6,722 bases of DNA from CAYUZU01 sp964448675 (GCA_964448675.1 CAYUZU010000059.1:1-6722), one strand, 5' to 3'; shown: positions 1 through 5,915, numbered from the stretch's first letter. The notes: generated by a model not told the origin, from the sequence alone. A program made the numbers and translations.

Positions 1-275
1 CACCGCCTCCACCCGAATCCCGAACTTCAACCTACCGATGAATAATCCGGGCTAATCAATTCCCGTAGGATAATACGCGCAATCGCCGCAGAATTAACCG
101 CCCACAACCGCACTGGGAGTGGGATCAGCTACATAGGGCGATATCACGCGCCACACCCAGGACGACAGTAAATACCGTTATGCGAGGCTCTCCCCTGGCA
201 CCGTTTGCAGTCGCACAAATGCCACAAAGTTGAATACATAGCGAACAATGAGCTTCTACGCTGCTCTTTGAAATG

Positions 276-289
276 TGTAACGCGTTACA
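276..289. promoter_or_regulatory. 14-bp palindrome, copy 1 (operator-like)
   Basis: TGTAACGCGTTACA is a perfect palindrome, repeated identically at 383-396. Each copy is followed by G. A 14-bp perfect dyad with TGTAA half-sites has the form of an operator for a dimeric helix-turn-helix regulator (LacI/GalR operators look similar). It could also be a partition or replication protein site. No regulator gene lies in the window, so the protein that would bind is unknown. Confidence 0.55.
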
Positions 290-302
290 GCCACCGGCCA
301 AC

Positions 303-329
303 GACAAAAACGCGCGTGTGACAAAAACG
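303..329 (+). repeat. Two 10-bp direct repeats (GACAAAAACG)
   Basis: GACAAAAACG occurs at 303-312 and again at 320-329, with starts 17 bp apart, between the two palindromes. A two-copy tandem of this size could be a minimal iteron pair or a protein-binding site, but two copies of an A-rich 10-mer are weak evidence. No third copy was found nearby. Confidence 0.3.
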
Positions 330-382
330 ACGCATTGCAGTGGCTGCAAACGAACCAACACGCGAGGCTCACAGAATAGCGA

Positions 383-396
383 TGTAACGCGTTACA
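383..396. promoter_or_regulatory. 14-bp palindrome, copy 2 (operator-like)
   Basis: This is the second exact copy of TGTAACGCGTTACA, starting 107 bp after the first, which is close to ten turns of B-form DNA. Two identical dyads on the same helix face at such a distance would suit DNA looping by a tetrameric repressor or a bridging protein. That use is inference; the two identical palindromes are seen directly. Confidence 0.55.
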
Positions 397-581
397 GATA
401 TTGCAGCGAATAATGCCGTAGGTAAGACTAGCGCTCGCCTCGCGTCATGAAACACGGCCCAATACGCCCACATATGCCGCATTAGCGTGTGCAATCCGCT
501 TTTCGCTTTCGTGTGGCACAAAGCACATAACCCGTGGCAATTGCGTCATCGTAGCCATTTGGTATGACGGGAACCAAAAAT

Positions 582-611
582 TTGACATGTATTTCAACAT
601 TTGTTTAGAAT
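582..611 (+). promoter_or_regulatory. sigma70-type promoter for the replication gene
   Basis: A perfect -35 box TTGACA (582-587) is followed after 18 bp by TAGAAT (606-611), five of six bases matching the -10 consensus TATAAT. The expected transcription start is about 618, which is exactly where the first arm of the structured leader begins. The orientation and position fit transcription of the gene starting at 755, with a leader of roughly 137 nt. No other box pair of this quality was noticed upstream. Confidence 0.65.
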
Positions 612-617
612 AACGAC

Positions 618-690
618 GCTGATGCCAACAATAGGCACAGCCGTTATTGTGTTGCAGATAATACTGGCATCAGCGCAACACAATAACGGC
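618..690 (+). promoter_or_regulatory. Interleaved inverted repeats in the leader (pseudoknot-like)
   Basis: Two perfect inverted repeats are interleaved in the order A-B-A'-B'. A is GCTGATGCCA (618-627) and A' is TGGCATCAGC (665-674). B is GCCGTTATTGTGTTGC (640-655) and B' is GCAACACAATAACGGC (675-690). A' and B' abut, so A' lies in the loop of the 16-bp B hairpin and can pair back to A upstream. In the leader RNA this gives either a pseudoknot-like fold or two competing hairpins: A/A' can form first during transcription, then B/B' when the last arm emerges. In DNA it could be a cruciform or a site for a replication or recombination protein. The perfect arms are observed; any regulatory role is inferred from the position between promoter and start codon. 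Confidence 0.6.
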
Positions 691-697
691 CATACTA

Positions 698-737
698 GTG
701 CTGCCCAATTTCATTCATAATCATCCATTGGCAGCAC
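698..737 (+). promoter_or_regulatory. Hairpin immediately before the ribosome site
   Basis: GTGCTGCCCAAT (698-709) pairs with ATTGGCAGCAC (727-737), giving 11 pairs with one bulged C and a 17-nt loop (710-726). The 3' arm ends three bases before the AAGGAG ribosome site, so folding could affect ribosome access to the gene starting at 755. Lacking a U-run, it does not look like an intrinsic terminator. Together with the interleaved repeats it makes nearly the whole leader self-complementary. Confidence 0.5.
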
Positions 738-740
738 CAT

Positions 741-746
741 AAGGAG
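741..746 (+). promoter_or_regulatory. Ribosome binding site AAGGAG
   Basis: AAGGAG lies 8 nt before the GTG at 755-757, which is ideal spacing. It decides the start in favour of this GTG over any internal ATG. Confidence 0.7.
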
Positions 747-754
747 TACGTGTA

Positions 755-994
755 GTGTTCTCGAGTAGTATACCACAAAAGAACTCCCGGCGCAAGAAAG
801 ACCGACGTAAGAATGCGAAACACGCGAACAAGCACAGTAAGCGGAAACGAGTGCGAAATGGGCGTAAGGGAACGGAGTCACGTAGTAAGGGCCAGGGCAC
901 AAAGTCGCCAGGCGCCAATGGCGCGAACAGCACACCACCTGGCACGAAGGTCCAGGGTAACAAGTCGTCAGGTACGAACGCCACGGACAACCAG
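755..994 (+). other. Lys/Arg-rich N-terminal tail of the replication protein
   Basis: Residues 1-80 are low in complexity and probably unfolded. Of the first 40 residues, 17 are Lys or Arg (runs RRKKDRRK and KRKR). A Gly/Ser/Thr/Asn-rich stretch with loosely repeated GTK and GN units follows; at DNA level AAGTCGYCAGG occurs at 902-912 and 962-972. Such a tail would bind DNA without sequence preference and could hold the enzyme on its template. That role is inference. There is no signal peptide or membrane segment. Confidence 0.6.
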
Positions 995-3900
995 TTTGAG
1001 CATTTCTTGTCGGACGCTGATAGCGGACCGATTGGGGCGACAGGTTCGTTTGAGAAAGTAAAAATCAAAGACAAGGAAATAGCCCGGATCGGCGGCCTGG
1101 TGTTCGATATCGATATGAAGCACTTTCACGTGTCATTCCGCCAACGGGTCAGAGCGTATGTGAAGGCCGTACTTCCGGAAGCAGAGCTGCGGCAGACGTC
1201 GGCAGCGGGGAATATGCATGCCATTCTTCACTTCAAGCGGCCCATAGGCATGAAAATGGCTCGCAATATATGGGAGCTGGCGCGGAGGCTGCTATTCTCT
1301 GATCCCCACGCGGGCTTCCAGATGAAGGCACGCGTGGTCGGTAGTCGTAAGGTAAAGGAGGATGGCGAGACGTTCGTGGTGACGCACGTCCGGGCAGGCC
1401 AGTCCGTGTTGGCGACCGACCTGCTTCAACGACTGAATAGCGCGTCGGCCGGCGGTGTGGGGGGTAGCGGTGCTGTGGCGGCGTGGCGGCAGTTGCAGTT
1501 CCGCACACTGTTGATGGTGCTGCAGGCCGGTGGAAGGCCGCTGTGGGACGGGCAGTCGAGTCATGGCGTGTGCCCCCTGCACGGCAGCGGCAAGAACCCA
1601 AAGCAGTGCAAGATCGAGGCAGATCAGGCGCGTTGTGCGTGTTTTGGGGACTGTGCGAGCAACGGCCGCCCGAAACAGATCACGCTTCCGGACATCATTC
1701 AGGAATGCGTCATTGACCCTGGTGAATGGAACGACTGCAAGGACTGGTACGTGCTGCCTGACGCGGAGGAGTATGACGGGCCGATCGTCATCTTCAGCTC
1801 AATCAAACCGATGAAGGTCTACTACTCTGACGTCTTGCGGGAACTGCAGGTGGCTGGCGACATCTACCAGCTCGGCAACACGGTCGTCGAAATCAATGAT
1901 GATCAGATCAGACCCATTCTGGACCCATCAGGCCTGGTAGGGGCCGTAGCGTCCCGAATGGAAATCGCGGTGGAGGCGGACGGCAAACGGACGTATCGCC
2001 GCATGGCCAAGGAGGACGCAAGCGCGATCCTGCATGGCAAGGCGTTCCTGGAGCAACTTCCAGCCATCGAGTGCTTCGCCGAGCTGCCGGTTTACGACCA
2101 GCAGCTCAATCTCGCAGCACCTGGATATAATGAGGCGGCCAGGATTTACTGTGCGAGCAAAGAAATCAAACCGGCCCAGGGGTGCGCAACACTGTCGCGG
2201 TTCCTCGACGTTATATCATTTAAGGACAGAGCTTCTCGAGCCAACTATGTCGGCTGTTTGCTGACGCTGCTGTTCCCGCTCGATTTTCATGGCAACAAGC
2301 CGGCTGCGATCTTCGATGCCAACCGCCAGGGTGTGGGCAAGACGATGCTGGCACGCTGTTTGGCACGGCTTGCGACGAAACAGCACATCACGACGGCGAC
2401 ATATAACGGCAACGACGAGGAGTTCGAAAAGACGATTGCCGCCAAGAGCCTGCAAGCCAACTATGTGTTGATCGATAATGCGAAACTAAGACGCTCCAAC
2501 GAGGTAAGCTCGGCCGTCCTTGAGCGTAGTATCACGGATCCGCAGCTCAGCTATCGGCGACTCGGCCAGAACAGCACCATCGAGCGACCCAACGGCGTGT
2601 TATGGATGCTGAGCATGAATAACACCATGTTATCACCGGACCTGATGGACCGCGGGTTACCGATACGGCTGTATTTCGAGGGCGATCCCAGTACACGGCG
2701 GTCAGTTATTGGTGATCCGGAAGATTATTTCACGGAGCACCGCACATCGATCATTGCCGAGCTATTGGGTATGGTGGAAGAGTGGAAGCAGCAGGACTGC
2801 CCGATGGCGGACCATTCATTCCGGTTCCAGGATTGGGCCCGGCGCATCGGCGGCATTGTGGCGGCGAGTGGCATCCCAGGGTTCCTCGATAACTACCGTG
2901 AAAGCCGTTTGGAAATGGACCCGGTTCTTCGCGGATTGCATGTGCTGGCCGAACACTTGCCGGATACTTATAAGAAGGCCGGAGAATGGCTCGTCGTCGC
3001 CAAAGCGAAAGACGTCCTGCAGGATACCTGGGCTTTTGCCAACAACGACCGTGCTGCAACGACGAGCCTCGGGAAGTTGTTTCGGAGCTACAAGGGCCAG
3101 GTTCTCGATGTGAAGACCGAGGAGGGAGAAACACGCCCGGTCCGCTTGCAGGATCGCAGCGAGAAGAGCGGTACCGCGTGGGGTTTTATCATCACGGGCC
3201 CAGATGGTGGCGGCAGGGATGAACCTGGAGAACCTGCTACGGGAGGTTCATCCACAGGTTCATCCCAGATAACCCCTGAAAACAGGGCCGAAGTTCAACA
3301 GGGTGAACATAGTGAACCTAAATCCAACTCATTACAGAAAGTGGATAGTAACGCATATATAAGTGACACTACGGCGTTGCCCTCTTCGTTGGGCGACAAT
3401 CCGCAAACAGGTTCACCAGGTTCACCCTCGACCCAAGAAACCCCTCTCAGCGGTCAGAATCGCCGATTTGAGGGGGTGAACCTCCCCGCCGAGGTTCATC
3501 CGAGGTTCCCCCAGCACAACCATCCTCGCTACAAGGCCCTGGAGCACCTGCGGCGACAGCATCCTCGAAGCCATAATGCCCAAGCGGCCACAACGGGACA
3601 GAATGCATCATCGGCACAACACCCTGTCCCGGAGCGGACGACGGATCTGGACGGCGAGAGCGTCGCGTTTACGATCGGCTGGGACGGCGTGCCATTTGGG
3701 ACGGGCATCCTCGCCCTGGATACGGAAACCACGCTCATCACGGCGGACGGCGAAGTCCCCGCACTCGTCCTGGCCACGGCCTCGGACGGCGAGCGACATG
3801 TCGTGATCGAAGCAGGGCAGGTCGCGGATTTCATTGTCGCCCACGGCCATCACACCCTCGTCTTCCACAACGCGGGGTTCGACTTCTGGGTGCTGGAGCA

Positions 3901-5902
3901 GCATTGCCGGCAGTCGAATCGACAGGACGCGAGCGAGGTCCTGTTCCGGATGGCCCGCGGGCACCAGCTGCGTGACACGATGCTGCTCGATTCGCTCCTC
4001 CGGCTCGCGCAGAAGGGTGATCGACCCGTGCCGCGCGATCTCGGAACGCTGGCTGAGGAATACGCTGAGATTGTTTTGGATAAGAACGACCCATACCGCC
4101 AACGATATGGCGAGATCCAGGGCCAGCTGCTGGCTCAGGTGGAGCCCGGGTTCCTGTCGTACGCCATCAAGGATGCGATTGCGACCATCTACGTGTACGC
4201 GGGGCTATTCGTACCCGCCCAGGACGTGATGGAAGCGCATTGCGACCTGTACGACCCCGCGTTGGCGGCGAATTTCGGCCTGCTGACCGAGCAGGTCCAG
4301 GTCCAGGCGGCGATCGCGTTGGCGGCCATCAGTCACAATGGGCTGTGCGTCGATCAGCAGGGGCTCGCCCGGCTTCGCAAGGAATTGCAGCAGCGACGGG
4401 ACGATCTTGTCACCCAGCTTGATCAAATCGTGCAGGGCGACCGCATGCTCTCAGCCCTGAAGGACGTGGAAGGTGACTCCATCTTCCAGCGGGACAAGCA
4501 GGGCCCAATCAAGCTGACCGACACCGGCGCGCCTCGTTGCCATCGCAAGGCGCTCCAGGCCGTGCTGAGGGCCATCGGCGACCAACTCAAGCAGTCGGGC
4601 GTCGATGCAAAGGTGCCCCAGACTGAGAAGAGCGGTGAATTGTCGCAGAAAACCGAGCATTGGGCTCCATTACGCGACAAGCATCCCTTCATCCGGCAAT
4701 GGCTGGAGCTGAACGAGCTGACGAAGCTGCTGCAGTTCACCCAGCTCGAAGTGGATTGCGTTCATCCCCGCTACCAGGTGATGGTCCGCACCGGCCGTAC
4801 GAGCTGCGCGAAGCCGAATATCCAACAACTTCCCCGCAATGGCGGCATCCGCGAGTGCTTCGTGGCTTCGCCCGGTCATTACCTGCTGGCCATCGATTAC
4901 GAGTTTATCGAGCTGCGCACACTGGCCGCGATCTGCGAGCACCGCTACGGCAAATCGAAGTTGGCCGATGTCATTCGCGACAGCATCGACCCGCACTGCT
5001 ACACCGCGGCACTCATCCGCGGAATGTCGCTGGAGGCGTTCATGCAGCTCAAGGACACGGATCCGGCTACGTTCAAGAATGACCGTCAGCGTGCCAAGGC
5101 CGTGAATTTCGGCGTGCCGGGCGGCCTGGGGGCTAAATCCCTCGTGAATTACGCGGCCAACACCTTCGGCGTCACGTTGACGATGGAGGAGGCGACGCAG
5201 CTACGCGATCGGCTCATCAACGAAGTTTACCCCGAGCTTGGCCGCTACCTGGATCGTGACGGTGGCGAGAACCTCATGGTCCGGCTGGCGCACGCTCTCG
5301 GTACGAGTGAGGCGGCATGTTGGAATACGCTCTTTAAGCACAACGACCGTCCAGAGTGGTTGCCTCTTGCTGTGCGCAACGTGGTGCGCGGCTGCACAAT
5401 GCGAAGGGACGGTCAGCCTTATGATCAGCAGTGGTACGCAGACATTTGGCAGTCACTGCGGCGGCTAAATCGAATCCCGGACCTGGCAACGAAGCTCAAT
5501 CCAGGCTGTGCGGATGATCAGCTGGCTCGTCGGCTGTTCGATGAGCGTCCAGTGGCGTCATTGACAGGGCGTCTTCGGGCACGCGCTAGTTTCACCGAAG
5601 CGCACAATACACCCTTCCAGGCCCTGGCCGCCGATGGCGCCAAGCTGGCCCTGTTCGAGCTGGTCGCCCAGGGCTACCGCGTGGTAGCATTCGTGCACGA
5701 CGAGGTGCTGATCGAACTGCCGACGGATGCCGATCACACGGCCGCGGCCCGGAAAATCGACGAGATCTGCTGCGCAGCGATGAGAAGGGTGACCGGCGAC
5801 GTTCCGATTTGCTGTGGTCCGCCGGCCCTGATGGGGCACTGGGCAAAAGATGCGGAGGCGGTTTACGACGGGCAAGGACGCTTGCGACTGTGGCAACCCT
5901 GA
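755..5902 (+). CDS. Fused primase-helicase-exonuclease-family A DNA polymerase
   Basis: A 1715-residue replication protein, GTG start with AAGGAG 8 nt upstream, TGA stop. Domain order: basic tail (1-80), AEP-primase-like domain with FDID (D118, D120) and GNMH (H155), Cys/His zinc-finger-like segment (273-300), SF3/P4-type ATPase (Walker A ending GK529T530, Walker B D574-N575), a probable C-terminal helicase extension (to about 815), disordered linker (816-965), DEDDy exonuclease (D989, E991, N1039, D1043, Y1136, D1140) and polymerase palm and fingers (D1381, K1448, H1648-D1649-E1650). It should prime, unwind and copy DNA, probably for a mobile element, and act in the cytoplasm. A 5'-3' exonuclease domain as in cellular Pol I is absent, and an ordinary Pol I is about half this length. 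Known parallels are separate or partial fusions: pRN1 ORF904 and P4 alpha (primase-helicase) and apicoplast PREX (primase-helicase-polymerase). The gene is uninterrupted, so the fusion is not a frameshift artefact of this sequence. Polymerase and exonuclease calls are firm, the helicase call is good, and the primase call is moderate. Confidence 0.93.
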   Translation: MFSSSIPQKNSRRKKDRRKNAKHANKHSKRKRVRNGRKGTESRSKGQGTKSPGANGANSTPPGTKVQGNKSSGTNATDNQFEHFLSDADSGPIGATGSFEKVKIKDKEIARIGGLVFDIDMKHFHVSFRQRVRAYVKAVLPEAELRQTSAAGNMHAILHFKRPIGMKMARNIWELARRLLFSDPHAGFQMKARVVGSRKVKEDGETFVVTHVRAGQSVLATDLLQRLNSASAGGVGGSGAVAAWRQLQFRTLLMVLQAGGRPLWDGQSSHGVCPLHGSGKNPKQCKIEADQARCACFGDCASNGRPKQITLPDIIQECVIDPGEWNDCKDWYVLPDAEEYDGPIVIFSSIKPMKVYYSDVLRELQVAGDIYQLGNTVVEINDDQIRPILDPSGLVGAVASRMEIAVEADGKRTYRRMAKEDASAILHGKAFLEQLPAIECFAELPVYDQQLNLAAPGYNEAARIYCASKEIKPAQGCATLSRFLDVISFKDRASRANYVGCLLTLLFPLDFHGNKPAAIFDANRQGVGKTMLARCLARLATKQHITTATYNGNDEEFEKTIAAKSLQANYVLIDNAKLRRSNEVSSAVLERSITDPQLSYRRLGQNSTIERPNGVLWMLSMNNTMLSPDLMDRGLPIRLYFEGDPSTRRSVIGDPEDYFTEHRTSIIAELLGMVEEWKQQDCPMADHSFRFQDWARRIGGIVAASGIPGFLDNYRESRLEMDPVLRGLHVLAEHLPDTYKKAGEWLVVAKAKDVLQDTWAFANNDRAATTSLGKLFRSYKGQVLDVKTEEGETRPVRLQDRSEKSGTAWGFIITGPDGGGRDEPGEPATGGSSTGSSQITPENRAEVQQGEHSEPKSNSLQKVDSNAYISDTTALPSSLGDNPQTGSPGSPSTQETPLSGQNRRFEGVNLPAEVHPRFPQHNHPRYKALEHLRRQHPRSHNAQAATTGQNASSAQHPVPERTTDLDGESVAFTIGWDGVPFGTGILALDTETTLITADGEVPALVLATASDGERHVVIEAGQVADFIVAHGHHTLVFHNAGFDFWVLEQHCRQSNRQDASEVLFRMARGHQLRDTMLLDSLLRLAQKGDRPVPRDLGTLAEEYAEIVLDKNDPYRQRYGEIQGQLLAQVEPGFLSYAIKDAIATIYVYAGLFVPAQDVMEAHCDLYDPALAANFGLLTEQVQVQAAIALAAISHNGLCVDQQGLARLRKELQQRRDDLVTQLDQIVQGDRMLSALKDVEGDSIFQRDKQGPIKLTDTGAPRCHRKALQAVLRAIGDQLKQSGVDAKVPQTEKSGELSQKTEHWAPLRDKHPFIRQWLELNELTKLLQFTQLEVDCVHPRYQVMVRTGRTSCAKPNIQQLPRNGGIRECFVASPGHYLLAIDYEFIELRTLAAICEHRYGKSKLADVIRDSIDPHCYTAALIRGMSLEAFMQLKDTDPATFKNDRQRAKAVNFGVPGGLGAKSLVNYAANTFGVTLTMEEATQLRDRLINEVYPELGRYLDRDGGENLMVRLAHALGTSEAACWNTLFKHNDRPEWLPLAVRNVVRGCTMRRDGQPYDQQWYADIWQSLRRLNRIPDLATKLNPGCADDQLARRLFDERPVASLTGRLRARASFTEAHNTPFQALAADGAKLALFELVAQGYRVVAFVHDEVLIELPTDADHTAAARKIDEICCAAMRRVTGDVPICCGPPALMGHWAKDAEAVYDGQGRLRLWQP
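1067..1459 (+). other. AEP-type primase-like domain
   Basis: Residues about 105-235. GGLVFDIDM supplies a hydrophobic strand ending in D118-x-D120, as in AEP motif I. About 35 residues later SAAGNMHAILHF supplies the strand and histidine (H155) of motif II. In known AEP primases these residues bind the metal ions and the nucleotide. I could not point to the third motif (a strand ending in Asp), so the domain may be divergent or partly inactive. Its place before a zinc finger and an SF3-type ATPase matches the order of plasmid and phage primase-helicases, which supports the call. Confidence 0.55.
1538..1684 (+). other. Zinc-finger-like segment after the primase domain
   Basis: Residues about 262-310 contain CPLH (C273, H276), then C285, C294, C296 and C300 in the pattern C-x2-H-x17-C-x(1)-C-x3-C, with an HG after the first pair and FGDC near the end. 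This resembles the CHC2-type zinc fingers of primases, which read template DNA to choose where primers start. Several Cys could serve as the third ligand, so the exact set is uncertain. Confidence 0.6.
1847..2854 (+). other. SF3/P4-type AAA+ helicase-like ATPase domain
   Basis: Residues about 365-700. A lead-in of the kind found before phage and plasmid helicases (IRPILDPSG, then LNLAAPGYN) precedes Walker A DANRQGVGKT (K529, T530); the usual first Gly of the P-loop is Asn or Ala here. Walker B is YVLIDN (D574, with N575 in place of the common acidic residue). A sensor-1-like MNN (621-623) and DRGLPIR (R633 or R638, likely arginine finger) follow. Such ATPases form hexamer rings that unwind DNA. 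Residues about 720-815 resemble the C-terminal extension of P4-type helicases, perhaps a winged helix. The Asp-Asn Walker B may alter hydrolysis or may be normal for the family. Confidence 0.75.
3218..3511. repeat. Intragenic array of 9-bp AGGTTCAYC motifs in both orientations
   Basis: Eleven copies lie in the linker-coding DNA. Top-strand AGGTTCAYC type: 3244, 3256, 3409, 3418, 3492, 3503 (the last is AGGTTCCCC). Inverted GRTGAACCT type: 3218, 3227 (GGAGAACCT), 3302 (GGTGAACAT), 3311 (AGTGAACCT), 3475. Ten fall in close pairs with starts 9, 12, 9, 9 and 11 bp apart; 3475 stands alone but faces 3492 as an inverted pair with an 8-base gap, and 3218/3244 and 3418/3475 are perfect complements. 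They are translated in different phases as DEPGEP, GSS, GEHSEP, GSPGSP, VNL, EVHP and RFP, so the DNA and not the peptide is what is repeated. An AT-rich stretch with ATATATAA (3355-3362) lies in the middle. Phage lambda's origin is likewise an iteron array inside its replication gene O, so an origin is a reasonable guess; a recombination or protein-binding array is the alternative. Confidence 0.75.
3677..4204 (+). other. 3'-5' proofreading exonuclease domain (DEDDy)
   Basis: Residues about 975-1150. Exo I is LALDTETT (D989, E991), Exo II is FHNAGFDF (N1039, D1043) and Exo III is SYAIKDA (Y1136, D1140). All four carboxylates and the tyrosine of the DEDDy class are present, so the domain should be active, removing misincorporated nucleotides at the 3' end for the adjoining polymerase. 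Confidence 0.85.
4322..5902 (+). other. Family A DNA polymerase domain
   Basis: Residues about 1190-1715. RTGRTSCAKPNIQQLPR (1345-1361) matches the TGR..S..PN.Q..P palm motif. Motif A is AIDYEFIELR: D1381 binds metal and E1386 is the steric-gate Glu against ribonucleotides. Motif B is RQRAKAVNFGVPGGLG: R1444, K1448 and F1452 fit Pol I R754, K758 and F762, but the position of Y766 is Gly (G1456). NTPFQALAADGAK (1618-1630) precedes motif C VHDE (H1648, D1649, E1650). About 110 residues between motif B and TGR (1604-1606) are larger and less conserved than in E. coli Pol I. Phe at 1452 predicts discrimination against dideoxynucleotides, by analogy with Pol I. Confidence 0.92.
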
Positions 5903-5915
5903 CCGGCCGCGATGG

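Larger units (their letters stand above)
1..754. other. Gene-free upstream control region
   Basis: No reading frame here shows a recognisable protein, a ribosome site or a domain. The only sizeable open frame is a 78-codon minus-strand one (125-361) with a composition unlike a real protein. The region is visibly less GC-rich than the downstream gene. The first 270 bases hold nothing I can name beyond short scattered repeats, for example CCGTAGG at 64-70 and 417-423 and GCGAGGCTC at 182-190 and 362-370. From 276 on it holds two identical palindromes, a short direct repeat, a promoter and a structured leader, listed separately. No tRNA, CRISPR repeat or DnaA box was seen. As the long region in front of a replication gene, it is the natural place for control sites or an origin; that role is inference. 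Confidence 0.7.

Noticed and set aside
202..352. CGTTTGCAG and CTGCAAACG inverted pair around the first palindrome
   Set aside because: Nine-base arms 133 bases apart, not centred on the palindrome, could well be chance.
125..361. 78-codon minus-strand open frame in the upstream region
   Set aside because: No recognisable motif, Cys-rich random-looking composition, no ribosome site noticed, and it runs across one of the 14-bp palindromes.
544..569. CGTCAT/ATGACG inverted repeat just before the promoter
   Set aside because: Six-base arms with a 14-base gap are expected by chance in a region of this length.
1..754. tRNA, DnaA boxes or an attachment site in the upstream region
   Set aside because: No cloverleaf or T-loop signature and no TTATNCACA-type box was found on either strand; no repeat matching the integrase side was seen.
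721..1074. 117-codon minus-strand frame over the start of the replicase gene
   Set aside because: It is antisense to the low-complexity basic tail, which keeps the opposite strand open; the product is a repetitive Phe/Leu/Pro string and it covers the promoter-proximal ribosome site.
3218..3511. CRISPR array
   Set aside because: Units are only 9 bp, in both orientations, with irregular spacing and lie inside an intact coding frame; no spacer-repeat regularity.
3608..4102. 164-codon minus-strand frame
   Set aside because: It lies entirely opposite the exonuclease-coding region with all its motifs; the opposite frame is a by-product of GC-rich codons.
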